Source: Echinometra lucunter (taxonomy: Eukaryota > Echinodermata > Echinoidea > Camarodonta > Echinometridae). Taken from it: a stretch of DNA of 64,000 nt. Positions within the stretch are counted from its first letter, which is position 1. Each line of letters begins with the position of its first letter. The position numbers and the translations under genes are program-made. The DNA lies in assembly GCA_029962745.1 (NCBI GenBank), contig CM057169.1, positions 18,175,683-18,239,682 of the forward strand, in the 5' to 3' direction. The notes beneath the pieces were generated by a model. It was not told where the DNA came from, searched no databases, and saw only the letters and a list, made by a program, of their open reading frames with translations. Of this stretch, positions 53,379-64,000 are shown one piece after another.

Positions 53379-56306
53379 AAATCAAATAGTTTGAACAATA
53401 CAACAGATAGCACATTTCTTCTACACCTAAATATCAGGAGCCTGAACAAGAATTTTGATCAGCTTGATCAACTCCTAGAACATTTTAATGCACCCAATAG
53501 CCCTATTATTGGTCTTACGGAAACTTGGCTCCAAGACTCTAGCAACTCTCTATTGAATATTGATGGTTATTCTTTACTCACAAACAACAGACAAAATAGA
53601 ACAGGAGGCGGCGTTGGTATGTACATACCGAACCGACTAGAATACTCATGTTTAAGAAATCTTACTCATATGACTGAAAGTCTTGAATTACTTTTTATAG
53701 ATGTTAGAATAAAAAACAGTAGGAATCTTATAATAGGTGTGATCTACCGCCCCCCTCAATGTCTCCATGAAGATTTTCTAAGAGACATCCAAAATATTTT
53801 GCAAAGTCCAATAATTCAGAATAGACACTGTTTTATAATGGGCGACTTTAATGTTAACCTGTTACAGTCCAATACACAAGGATTTACCCACGATTTTCTG
53901 GAAATATTTCTCTCAGCTTCGTTTTTACCTACTATAACAAAACCAACGAGAGTAACAGATCACTCTGCCACTTTAATTGACAACATTTTCACTAATACGC
54001 AAGACTTGCCTGTGGAATCAGGAATCATTGTATCTGACATATCTGACCACTACCCTATTTTTTGTAAAACTACTCTTTTAAAATCACGAGATACACGTAC
54101 ATCCAAAATGAAAATGAGAAGATTAAATGCCAGAAATTTAGAACGTCTCAATGAAAATTTAAGTACAGTTGACTGGCAACACATTTATATTTCAGAAGAT
54201 GTAAATGAGGCTTACGATAGTTTCACCGATATTCTAAAGCATCAACTTGACATATGTATACCATTTACTGAACACGCGAATAATTATAAAAAGAACCCTA
54301 GGTCTCCATGGGTATCAAAGTCTATTCTAAGATCAGTAAACCGAAAAAATAATCTTTTTTATAAATACAAAACTAATCCAAATAATAAGACTCGTGAAAA
54401 ATACACTCGTTATAAAAATATCTTGACCAATATACTGCGACAAGCAAAAAAACATTATTACACTACGCAATTTGAGCTTAATAAAAGTAATATGAGAAAC
54501 ACATGGAGAATAATCAACAGTACATTGAATAGAAACAGTAAAACAAAACAAATTATTAAAATCAAATCTGAGACTAACAATTTCACTGAAGAACCGCAAG
54601 CAATAGCTGATACATTTAACTCGTACTTTTCCCAAATTGGACAAAAGCTAGCAGAAAATATTCCGCCAACTGAAATTAAATTCGATAGTTATCTTGGAAA
54701 TCCAAATCCATCTTCGTTATTTTTTGTCCCAACCAATCGCGAGGAAGTTATTGGGATAGTGAATAAGTTAGAAGGGAAAAAAAGTTCAGGACACGATGAA
54801 ATCAACAATTATCTCCTCAAATCCATTATATTGTCAATTGCGACTCCTCTAACCCATATTTTCAATTTATCACTAACTACTGGTATAGTACCAAATAACT
54901 TTAAAATAGCAAAAGTAACCCCAATATTAAAAAATGGCGACACCACAGAAACAAAAAATTATAGACCAATATCACTATTACCATCTTTATCTAAAGTTTT
55001 GGAAAAAATTGTATTTACAAGAGTGACAGACTTCTTAAACAAACATGATATTTTTTGTGAAACACAGTTTGGCTTTCGAGCAAATCATAATACAACTGAA
55101 GCAATATTAAAATGCATTGATACATTATCACATGCCATTGATCAACATTTACACTCTATTGCAATATTCCTGGACTTTTCCAAGGCTTTTGATACAATTA
55201 ACCATGATATCCTATTAGTAAAATTGTCGCATTATGGTGTTAGAGGGAAAGCCTTGGAATGGTTCAGGAATTACTTATCAAATAGAAAACAATTCGTACA
55301 AATACATAATCATAATTCAGCTTTACGACCCATAAGTTGCGGAGTTCCACAAGGAAGCCTACTAGGCCCGTTGTTATTTATCATATACATAAACGACTTT
55401 TATAAATCTTCTGATGTTCTATCTTTCATTTTATTTGCAGACGATTCCAACTTATTTTACTCTCATGCTAACCCAGTTACGCTTCTTTCTACAATAAATC
55501 TTGAGCTAAAACGGGTAGTACAGTGGGTTAAGGCCAACAAATTATCTCTGAACATCCTTAAGACAAATTTTATGTTATTTAGTAATACCTTGCAAAATCT
55601 ACCTGGAGATATCCTTTTGGACGATACGCCTCTCATCAGAGTCACTTCAACTAAATTTTTAGGGATTATGATTGACGATAAATTGAAATGGAACATTCAC
55701 ATCCTTAATATATCCAAAACTATATCACGAAATATTGGTATAATAAATAAACTTCGACACTTTTTCCCAAAATCAACACTTTTTACACTTTACTTTACAC
55801 TAATACTTCCGTATTTTAATTATGGAATACTGGCATGGGGTAATGCCTACAAAAATCTCACCGACAAGATATTTATTCTACAAAAGAAGGTTATAAGGAT
55901 TATTAATAATGCTCCTATTCGTTCTCATACCGATGATTTGTTCTACAAGTCGAATATCCTAAAATTTCCAGATTTGTTTCTTTTTCATACAGGGCAATTC
56001 ATGTACAAACTGAACATAAATGTTCTACCAAACATATTGACTAAAATGTTTACAAAAAACAACACCATTCACAGTTACCCAACCCGACAATCCCTCCGTT
56101 TTCATCTTCCCCGTACCCGCACTCTCTTTGCACAAAAAACAATTACTTTTTACGGTCCTAAATACTGGAACACTCTCAGCAATGACATTATAAATGCCGC
56201 TAGTTTGAATTGTTTAAAACCAAGCTAAAAAAACAAATTCTCGATTCATATAGAGCGACCCCCAATTGAGCGATCGGTACCCAACTTTGTCTTACTCCCT
56301 TCCCTC

Positions 56307-56337
<31 letters not shown>

Positions 56338-56867
56338 CTTCTCCCTTTCCTCTCTTTCTCTTTCACCCACACCTAAGCACCACCCTATCCTCTTGATCAC
56401 TTTTCTTTTTTTCACTCTAATTCCATTAACTCCATATTCCATCAACCATCACATCAACTTTATCTATTTTTCTTGTATGATTATTATACTTCTACCTACT
56501 GATTTATCTTTTATACAATTCTTTGAGGGGTCCACATTTAACAAGCCCTGCTTTTCAGTGGATCCCTCCATTTCCTCAACTTTTATTTTATCAAAAGATA
56601 AGTAGAAACAGCCTTGCAGATGTTTAATCGAGATTGTTCTATATTTTGTTTTACCCTCATTGTATATATCATAATTGTACGATTATTATTTGCCTACCGA
56701 AAACATTTTCTATTTCTTTGTATTGTCTTATTGCTTACATAGTATTATTGCTTACATATTCCCTGTATTGATTTGTATGGTTATCATTTCATATTTTTGT
56801 AATATGTTGAGTTGAAATGAAATAAAGGAAACTTGAACTTGAACTTGAACTTAAACTTGAACTTGAA
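53379..56867 (+). mobile_element. CR1-like LINE insertion upstream of lectin D
   Basis: Lectin C has the uninterrupted sequence CGTAATAAATATTCTTTGTC; lectin D has CGTAATAAACATT on the left and CTTTGTCTATACC on the right of this 3.5-kb insert. The insert has one long frame, a ~600-bp AT-rich 3' tail with a CT-rich stretch, AATAAAGG, and a terminal (CTTGAA)n hexanucleotide repeat. It lacks a 5' untranslated region and ORF1, so it is 5'-truncated just before the endonuclease. Assignment to the CR1/Crack/Daphne-like group is from motif style only. Confidence 0.8.
53391..56225 (+). CDS. LINE ORF2: endonuclease and reverse transcriptase, uninterrupted
   Basis: A single open frame of about 945 codons. 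The AP-type endonuclease comes first: LHLNIRSLNKNFDQLDQLLE, LTETWL (catalytic Glu), GDFNVNLL and SDHYPIF (catalytic Asp/His region). After a basic linker, the reverse transcriptase has NYRPISLLPSLSKVLEKIVF, FGFRANHNTTEA, LDFSKAFDTINHDILL, SCGVPQGSLLGPLLF and the catalytic FADDSNLF box. The C-terminal part includes FLGIMIDDKLKWNIHI and ILPYFNYGILAWGN. The frame has no ATG at its start; codon one here is TTG and the frame is open into the flank, because the element is 5'-truncated. The coding region is otherwise undamaged, indicating a recent insertion. Confidence 0.88.
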
Positions 56868-56957
56868 CTTTGTCTATACCAAGCTAAACAGGTAAAAGCT
56901 GTGGCCATCGAAACCAAAGCAACATAACCATTTAAACTGAAAGCATATAATTATGAT

Positions 56958-57151
56958 CAGGGGCGTAGACAGCGGGGGGGGGGGGGGGGGGATGACATGT
57001 ACAATCATCCCCCAGGTTTTAGGGAAGGATGTTTGCTTACAATTAAACTGAATTGACATGTTTAGAAATGATATGAACAACAATAACTATTATCATTTTA
57101 ACAACAACAGTAACAACAACAACAACAACAATAATAATAATAATAATAATG

Positions 57152-57184
<33 letters not shown>

Positions 57185-58210
57185 GTAATAATAACAACAA
57201 TAATAAAAATGATGATGATAATTAGTAATGTATTATTATTGTTATTATTATTATGCTTATGATGATAATAGTTACCATCATCATCATCATCATCGTTAAT
57301 GTGACTGAAATGACGATTACTATCATAACTATATCGATCATTATTCTGATTTATGTAGTTATTCATATTACTTTTGGGTAATTTCGGCGCCGTCACATTT
57401 TTCTGAAGTGGTACGTGTAACAATAAAAAAAAAAGATAAATAGCGTGATGCAAATATGCAATAATGTGTGTCGGTCCATATTATATCCGTTTGTCACGGT
57501 GCGTATATCTTCTATTTATGTCTGTGCATCATTGGCGTAAATCATGGGGGGGGGGGGGGGGGGGATATATCCCCCTACACTTTATGAGGAAGAAATGATA
57601 TTTGAATTAATCAGTTAATAAGATTTTTAATAATCTGTCATAAACAGCCATTATATTTTAGAGTTTCTATTTGAAAATGTGATTTAAAACCAGGAAAGCG
57701 CTTATTTTTGGCTCGCTCGCTCATCATATTTTAGAATTTTTGTCTGAAAATGCGAGTGAAAACCAGAAAAGTGGTTATTTTTGGCTCGCTTGCTTTGCTC
57801 GCTCATCATATTATAGAATTTCTATTGAAAATTCGACTGAAAATCAGAAAAATGGTAATTTTTTTTGCTCGCTTCGCTCGCTCGCAAAAAAAAATAATCA
57901 AAATGTGTGTAAGGGGGGTCTGTGCAGGTGGGTGAGGGCGTGTGTTTATACTTGCGAGTGAGTTCGACAGAAAAAAAAAACCAATATCGGCAAAATAGTC
58001 GATCACCCCCCCCCCACTCCTCAAAGTGGATTTACGCCATTGCTGTGCATTCGGGTGTATGTGTGTGGGAGGGTGCGGGTGTGTGTGTGTGAGTGTGGTG
58101 TGCGTGTGCGTGTGTGTATCTGTATACGAAATTGATCCTCGATTTCTCGTGAACGGCAAATCATTCCCCCCCCCCCCCCCCCCAGGTGTAAGAACCTGTC
58201 TACGCCACTG
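56958..58210. mobile_element. hAT-like element inserted at the start codon of lectin D
   Basis: The ends CAGGGGCGTAGACAGC and CCTGTCTACGCCACTG are inverted. ATTATGAT flanks both sides (56950-56957, 58211-58218); it includes the first ATG of the lectin reading frame. Lectin C has the unfilled ATAATTATGATGGATGTT. Poly-G follows the left end and poly-C precedes the right end. The interior has (AAC)n/(TAA)n repeats at 57100-57200 and a nested element at 57530-58042. No transposase. Confidence 0.92.
57530..58042. mobile_element. Nested hAT-like MITE with 8-bp target duplication CTGTGCAT
   Basis: The ends CATTGGCGTAAATC and GATTTACGCCATTG sit between CTGTGCAT copies (57522-57529, 58043-58050). Poly-G and poly-C lie near the two ends. 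Three GCTCGCTCG/GCTCGCTTCGCTCGCTCG motifs recur at ~75-85-bp spacing with AAATGCGATTGAAAACC-like sequence. Same family as 34086-34495. Confidence 0.9.
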
Positions 58211-58239
58211 ATTATGATGGATGTTCATCGCCAAAGACC

Positions 58240-61200
58240 ATGCTACTTTTCTTGGCTTTGACAATCGTCTTGACTGCCTGCCCCACTGGGGTAAGAGGGG
58301 GCTGTTGCTGTCCCACGTTTTGGACTGCGTTCGGACAACATTGTTACAGGTAAATAAGATTTGCATTAATAATTCCATGTACTTTCCTTCAGTTTAGTCC
58401 TTGGCAAAAAATCCATGAATCCTTATTATTTCACATAGATGGCATACTGTGGGTTAAGGCTTTAAACATATTATCAGCGACCAAGTCTGAATATGCGCAC
58501 AATACTTGATAATTCACAGCTGTACAGTGTGTATCAAAATAAAGTTAATCCAAATTTAGAGGAGGGTTAAATGGTTATTTACCTTTATATTTTACATGTA
58601 GCAAGTTGTGAATAGGACATATTTCATGTTACAGAGTGTTATGGAGTCTTTTTAATGTGGTCTGATCGAGGAGTTACCAGGTAAATTCTAGTTTGACCAG
58701 GGAATTATTATAGACTGTAATAATTTCTTGGTCTTACAACTCCTTTTTAAAAAGGCTCAGTTTTTTTTTAGTAGGATAGCTTATTTTAGAGAAGAAAATT
58801 GACAAAAATTGATAGATATGACTTTTGATGAATTACAATGATTTGCTTCATGTACATATATTCTTAGATTTGCTTGTATTCTTCAATCACCAGTCGGCAG
58901 CATCAGCAATCACATGTATCTACGTACTACCTGAATGTACAGTTTGTATTGTTGTTTCCCTTTTCTTTCTCTCTCCCTCCCTCCCTCCCTCCCTCCCTCC
59001 CTCCCTATTCTTCTTTCCTTCTTCTTTCTTTCTTTTGGGAAATTACATACACTTTTCGCAATACATGTATTACATTTCATGTTTCCCACTAAGGGAATTT
59101 TTTTTACCTAATTTCCATCAGCTGAAGGATAGTGATATTTATGCCTACTACCTTGCCATAATCCATAATTTCAATTTAATTCCTTTGGGTTCTGGCTGGC
59201 AGTCACATTTCCCACATGTAATAATTCTTTTATGTGCTTAGATCTAATAATACCATTAACACTGAGTGCTGTATAATTGTAATTGTAATTGTATTTGTTC
59301 TTTTTTTTTATATACTTAATTGTTACTCCCTTTTCCCTAGCTTCCTCTCCTCTTCCTTTTCCTTAACTCTCCCCATTTCTCTCTATTCTCCGTTTCCTTG
59401 CTGATTTTCTTTTCCTCATAACCACTCAGCCTCTTGTGAGTAAGGGAAATGAGACCCTGGGGAAAATTGGTTTTGGTGGGGGAGGGACAACATTTCGATG
59501 GAGGTCTTGCTAGGATGGGGGCGGGGGGGGGGGGGGTTGGTTATGGTTGTGGGGTTGTGGTTTGTGGTTGATTTTTGTGACATTCTTCCGGTTGACAGGG
59601 TGGTTTGGGGGTGATGGGTTCTTTTGGGTGGCTCTTTTATACTTTATGGCCTGGAAGGGGGGGGGGGGGTGTTTTCTCTCTGTTCTCTCCTTTCATGGAA
59701 GTTGATTTGTTTTCACCTCGGTCTCATTCTTCTATGTATTGTCTCATGTTAAAGGTATTTTATTAGTTTAATTGATTGTTGGGTTTTTTTATTCTCTATT
59801 TTGACTTGACATATGCATGTATGTATACTTTTCATTTGTGCACAAGACATATGTCGGTCTTTGGACCGTTTGTCCTTGTTTTTTTTTTTATAGTTTTAAC
59901 TGAATAATTCCGATATATTATATTCTTCAATGGAAATTTGCCAGCGGAGAAAGCTCTCTTACTCCTCCACTTGTGGTTTCATGCATAATACAAAAAAAAA
60001 AAAACCAGGATGTTTTTACCTTTGCGCTTACATCGATAACATTGCAGAGCTCCGAAAGATCTCCGAGAAACAGGATGAACATGTCATTGATAACTTACAA
60101 TGACGAAGATATGATTACAATGAAGTTTTTAGTTAACCCGGAGCCTCTTGTATTAAAAAAGAAATGCTTGTACTTATTGTATGTCTATGGTGAAGACGCA
60201 ACTTGACGAAAGTTTAATACGGGTTAAAAAGTCCCTATTAGCGCAAGGTGTCTATTTTTCCAACGCGAAGTGACCATGATGGTGACTGTTACGGTATTTT
60301 GCTCGCCGTGAAACAATTACTGCTTTCACACCAAGGTACGGTCGCTGGGTACGGTCGCTGAAGTACCTCTCAGGCCGTACTCAGCGACCGATCGTTTTTT
60401 ACCAAAACGATCGGTCGCTGAGTACGATGAAAAGCTTTCACACCCTGGTTTCATCGGTTGCAGGGTACGGTCGCAGAGACCGTACCTTGGCGTGAAAGCA
60501 TTATTCCATTTAATTTTCGCAAAAATGAACATTGGACATTACATTTTTGATAACTGATGTCTTGTGTGGGTTAATTGCCTTCCAGGCTCAATTAGTGATG
60601 ACACAATTGAAATGACTCACCGTATAAGTATGCTCGTTAATTACAGAAGCAGTAGTCGCTTCGTGAGTGGCGACATTTACTAAACGTGGAACGCACGCAT
60701 GCTGCATTTCTGATGAGTCGATATTCAGAGAGATAATAATGGAAGAGATTTCAAAAATGTCAAATGAACACTAATACTTTAAGTATCTAAAGATTAATTA
60801 CTATTTAAACCCTACAGCAAGGTTAATTTTCCAGTTTCCCAGTGAAAATGTCAAATTATGAAACAAAATTCATATCAATTTTAGTTTCCTTGTACTATTT
60901 CTGTCTGCAAACTATTTTTCTCTCTGAAGCATCATCTACAAGGCATATCTTGTTTTATTTTGCAGGAAGTATCGCTTTGGTAGATTTCGCGGCTCGCACA
61001 AAAGTATTAACACTCCTTAACGATAGAGGAAACATCCCCTGATGTTTCACTCATCAGTACTTTATACTTTTCACAGAAGTTTGGAGGAGCTCAATTTAAG
61101 GCAAGCTGTGCGCATGGGAGGGGGGGGGGCAAGGTTTGGGCAGTTATGCAGTGCCTACCCCTCTCCCCCCCCCCCCAAAAAAAAAAAAAAAAAAAAAAAT

Positions 61201-63987
61201 AACAAAAACATTTTTAGGATACCTCGTAGTTCATATAACACCATTATCCTTCTTTCTTTTCTTTTATATCTTTGATTCCTGCATGTGCGCACGAATAGTC
61301 AACATCTAGTCCTATTTAGGCATATAACGTCAGTCTCATGCTAAGCATGGAAGGCCATCCCTGCCATTAATGCCAGCTAGCTGACGTATGCTCCAGCAAC
61401 CCTACGTATGCTCGAATAACCTACGTGAGCTTATTTTTAACCTTACGTGCAGGGGCGTAGCTAAACCTTTTTCAGTGGGGGGGGGGGGGGCATTGATTAC
61501 CGACAAACATTGCCACCGATTACCGACGACCAACGTCTATTACTTAAACCGTATAGGCCTAAAGCCCATGGGACACTTTCAATTGAGTGCCTCTATCACA
61601 TTTTTCTTCGTCTCTCCTACATATTTTAATTCAATTTCAACCAGATTTTGTGACTTTTACACGAGCGAGCGTAGCGAGCAAGGAAATGATGCTCCTTTTT
61701 CATTTTTTGAAGTGATGATTCTTCATCAAAATACAAGATGGGCCTATACGATATTTAAATCATAAATTTGGTCACTTTGCTTGCAGAATTCATTCTGCAA
61801 GCAGAATTCATTCGCTTTCCCCAAACATCCTGTGTCTACATATTATACGAGAGAGCGCAGCGAGCGAGAAAAAAATATACACTCTTTATCATGTTATTCC
61901 GTCATCAAAAGAGAATCATCACTTCTAAAATAAAAAGGAGCATCGTTTCCTATACCTAGATCGTAGCCTTTTCGGTCACATCGCTTGCAAGCGAGGGAAA
62001 ATATATGCATGTATATATTCCTTATCGTGTTAAAAGTGATAATTCTTCATCAAAATATACGATGGGCCTATTAGATATCTAGATTATTTTTGCCCCCTCT
62101 CTTGCCGAATTCATTCGCTTTCAAAACCATCCTGTACCTAATATTATACTAGGGAGCGAAGCTAGCGAGGAAAAATGTATATACTCCTTTTCATGGTTGA
62201 GGTGATTATTCTTCCTCAAAATGCACGATGGGCCGAAAGGTATCTAAATTATATATCTGGTCACCTCGCTTGCCGAATTCGTTCGCTTTCGAAAACTATT
62301 ATTTATCTAAATATTATACGAGCGAGCGAAGCGAGCGACGAAAAATATACTCTTTTTCATGGTTGAGATGATTATTCTTCATCAAAACACATGATGGGCC
62401 GAAAGGTATCTGAATTATATGTATGGTCACCAAGCTTGCCCGATTCTTCTGTTATTCCAAAACGATCCCGTATCTGAATATTACACGAGCGAGCGCAGCG
62501 AGCGAGGAAAAATATACGCTCTATTTCATGCTATTTCGTTTAAATACTCTTAGGCCAGTAAGATATCTAAATCATATATTCGGTAACCTCGCATGCCGAA
62601 TTCTTGCTTTTCAGGAAGGAGCCCGTATGTGAATAATATACGAGCGAGCGCAGCGAGTGAGAAAATTTATACACCCTTTTCCATAGAATGAGTGTTATTT
62701 TGTCATCAAAATACATTTAAACATATACGATATCTAAATTATGTATTCGATTGTCTATTTGCCTCGCTGGCTGTGCTCGCTCGGCAAATTATACACTCTT
62801 CTTAATGGTAGAAGTGTTATTTCGTCATCAAAAATATACTCCCTAAGATATCTATATAATATTTGATCACCTATTAGCCAAATATATGGGCACCTCGCTT
62901 GCCGTCTGAAACATTTCTGTTTCTACCAGGGCGAAGCGAGCGACCGACAAAATAATGCTATTCTTTTGATCTATTGTTTGAGTATGACATGGCTACGTGA
63001 ATTCTGCAAGCATTTGGGGAAAAATTATGTTCTGGACTTGAAATTTCATATAAATCCATTTGGGGGGTAAAAATTATGTACAAAATGAAGAGAGTTGTCC
63101 ACGATGACATCACAGATGCTAGCAAAGTTGTCAACTCAAGGATCCCCATAATTTTACTGAAACTTTCAAAAATCATAAATCTTGAACCGATAGTCCTATT
63201 TTGCTCAAACTTTCACTGTTAACTCTTCTGGTCATCTTTATTCACTAAGAGCACACTGATGCCTGAGTTGCATTCTCCTTTCAGAATTAGCTTATGTAAG
63301 GTTGCTGGAGCATACGTAAGGTTGCTGGAGCATACGTCAGCTATATAGCTGGCGTTAATGGCAGGGATACCCTTAAAAAAGCCCTTAACGCCTTTTAACA
63401 CTTCCGAGATAATCATGTTTAAATTTTTTGGTCCTCCTTTGAAGTGCTCACGTGAATCGAGAGCAGGGGCGTAGATAGCGGGAGGGGGGGGGGGGGGGAT
63501 GGGGGATGCATCCCCCACCCACTTTTCGAAGTGGATGTATACGTGTGTGCATAAATATGTATCAAAGGGGAATCGCCCCCCCCCCCCCCCCCCCCCGCGG
63601 TATGAGGACATGTCTACGCTAATGAAGAGTATATCTGAACTCACATTTTTTTTTTGAAGCAAAATTTTGATGCTCACTATTGTAGTGTAATGACATGGAG
63701 CCCCTGATATAATTATAGAGCAAAATGTCTTTTTGGTGACTTATACGTAGGAAGAATAGCTTTCTATATCTTTTTGCACTCTTTTTGATTTATATGTGTT
63801 TCCAATAAGATTCTTCGCATACAACACGACTTGGCAAGAAGCTGAGAACCGTTGTCAGAGTTACACAGTGCCCTCTTTCGGCAGTGGTGATGTAGTGAGA
63901 GACAGCTTGGGTCATCTGGTTTCGATCCATTCTCAAGCAGAGCATGACTTCGTCGCAACTCTCTTCGAAACATCACTGAAGAAGGAG
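58240..63987 (+). CDS. C-type lectin D, exons 1 and 2 (third exon beyond the window)
   Basis: Exon 1 is 58240-58349, from the ATG of [20 protein letters not shown]; exon 2 is 63810-63987. The upstream ATG pair seen in the paralogues (58214, 58217) is out of frame here because two bases are inserted after the fourth codon (CATCGCCAAAG against CATCGAAAG). The downstream ATG still gives a full hydrophobic signal peptide. Exon 2 is 178 bases with no break: FFAYNTTWQEAENRCQSYTV, then [15 protein letters not shown], ending KKE before GTAAGG. Exon 3 with the sugar site is not in the window. The ancestral promoter block (GGTAAAAG at about 56890) is now about 1.3 kb away because of the hAT-like insertion, so expression may be changed or lost. 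Confidence 0.75.
58350..60316 (+). other. Lectin D intron 1, collinear with lectin C intron 1
   Basis: Matches 36363-38090 and 39680-39915 of lectin C nearly throughout, with small indels. It has (CCCT)n at about 58972-59006 and poly-G runs near 59525 and 59658. Frames such as a 138-residue one at 58825 have no domain and are broken in lectin C. Confidence 0.65.
60320..60500. mobile_element. MITE with TGCTTTCAC ends and TTA target duplication
   Basis: CTGCTTTCACACCAAGGTAC and GTACCTTGGCGTGAAAGCA are inverted ends. TTA flanks both (60317-60319, 60501-60503). Lectin C intron 1 has the unfilled ACAATGATTCC at about 39910. Internal ACGGTCGCTGAGTACG-type motifs recur in both directions. A 3-bp TTA target suits PIF/Harbinger-type elements; class is inferred. 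Confidence 0.7.
61354..63371. mobile_element. Large TIR element containing a GAGCGAGCG-satellite hAT-like core
   Basis: CCATCCCTGCCATTAATGCC and AGCTGACGTATGCTCCAGCA at the left are mirrored by TGCTGGAGCATACGTCAGCT and GGCGTTAATGGCAGGGATA at the right. Lectin A intron 1 lacks it (about 11470). At 61450 a hAT-style end (CAGGGGCGTAGCTAAACC) with poly-G begins a block of six to seven GAGCGAGCG units (about 61663, 61853, 62318, 62488, 62641). Its right hAT end was not found. No transposase. Confidence 0.65.
63464..63624. mobile_element. Small hAT-like MITE in lectin D intron 1
   Basis: CAGGGGCGTAGATAGCGGG with poly-G at the left and GACATGTCTACGCTAATG at the right. Lectins A (about 11380) and B (about 29160) have the unfilled GAGAGTATAT/CAGAGTATAT. 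Target duplication is short or imperfect (GAGAG against AAGAG). It consists largely of the ends of the 56958-58210 family. Confidence 0.65.
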
Positions 63988-64000
63988 GTAAGGTCATTTT

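Noticed and set aside
57043..57453. 136-residue frame with Ile, Val and Asn runs
   Set aside because: It is read through (TAA)n/(AAC)n microsatellite inside the hAT-like element.

Overview
This is a draft-assembly window of a eukaryotic, probably echinoderm and perhaps sea urchin, genome. The genus guess rests on short secreted C-type lectins of the echinoidin type, together with the general look of the DNA: AT-rich non-coding sequence, split genes with GT-AG introns, many microsatellites, hAT-like and other terminal-inverted-repeat elements, and several LINE types. There are no bacterial operons. Two runs of exactly 500 N (2841-3340 and 49516-50015) are placeholder assembly gaps.

The only host gene family I can support is a cluster of four paralogous C-type lectin genes. 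Each has three exons: exon 1 codes a signal peptide and the start of the domain, exon 2 codes 59 residues, and exon 3 codes the sugar-site half. Two lie on the minus strand: A, 10129-13986, and B, 21366-30758. Two lie on the plus strand: C, 36229-41729, and D, 58240-63987, whose third exon lies beyond the window. A and B read as intact proteins of 178 and 180 residues. C is a pseudogene with indels in exons 2 and 3. D has intact exons but carries a nested hAT-like insertion exactly at its original start codon. A keeps the galactose-type QPD motif; B has QPS. Pieces of further lectin blocks (intron-like at 2180-2420, 5'-flank-like at 3680-3925 and 50346-50600) suggest that the cluster continues or once held more copies.

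The rest is mostly transposable elements, and the paralogous blocks act as a built-in pre-/post-insertion comparison. L1/Tx1-type LINE relics lie downstream of both A (5946-9450, minus) and C (42940-48962, plus), so that LINE probably predates the duplication. A CR1-like LINE with a long intact endonuclease-reverse transcriptase frame sits upstream of D (53379-56867). A second LINE fragment, split by a large hAT-like element, sits in intron 2 of B. Several hAT-like elements have clean 8-bp target duplications (34086-34495, 38092-39678, 43635-45299, 56958-58210, 57530-58042). They share poly-G tracts beside their ends and an internal GAGCGAGCG-NAGCGAGCGAG motif; in the large ones this is iterated at about 168 bp. 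Other families carry internal short-motif arrays, including one whose ~147-bp units contain nuclear-receptor-like AGGTCA direct repeats.

How it fits together: A and B would be secreted calcium-dependent lectins, plausibly for immunity or body-fluid recognition. The duplicated lectin blocks have been repeatedly invaded by DNA transposons, which now account for most differences between paralogues. No clearly new multi-gene system is visible. The most unusual features are the satellite-bearing hAT-like family, the start-codon insertion in D, and the inversion-like junction at 31494-31873.
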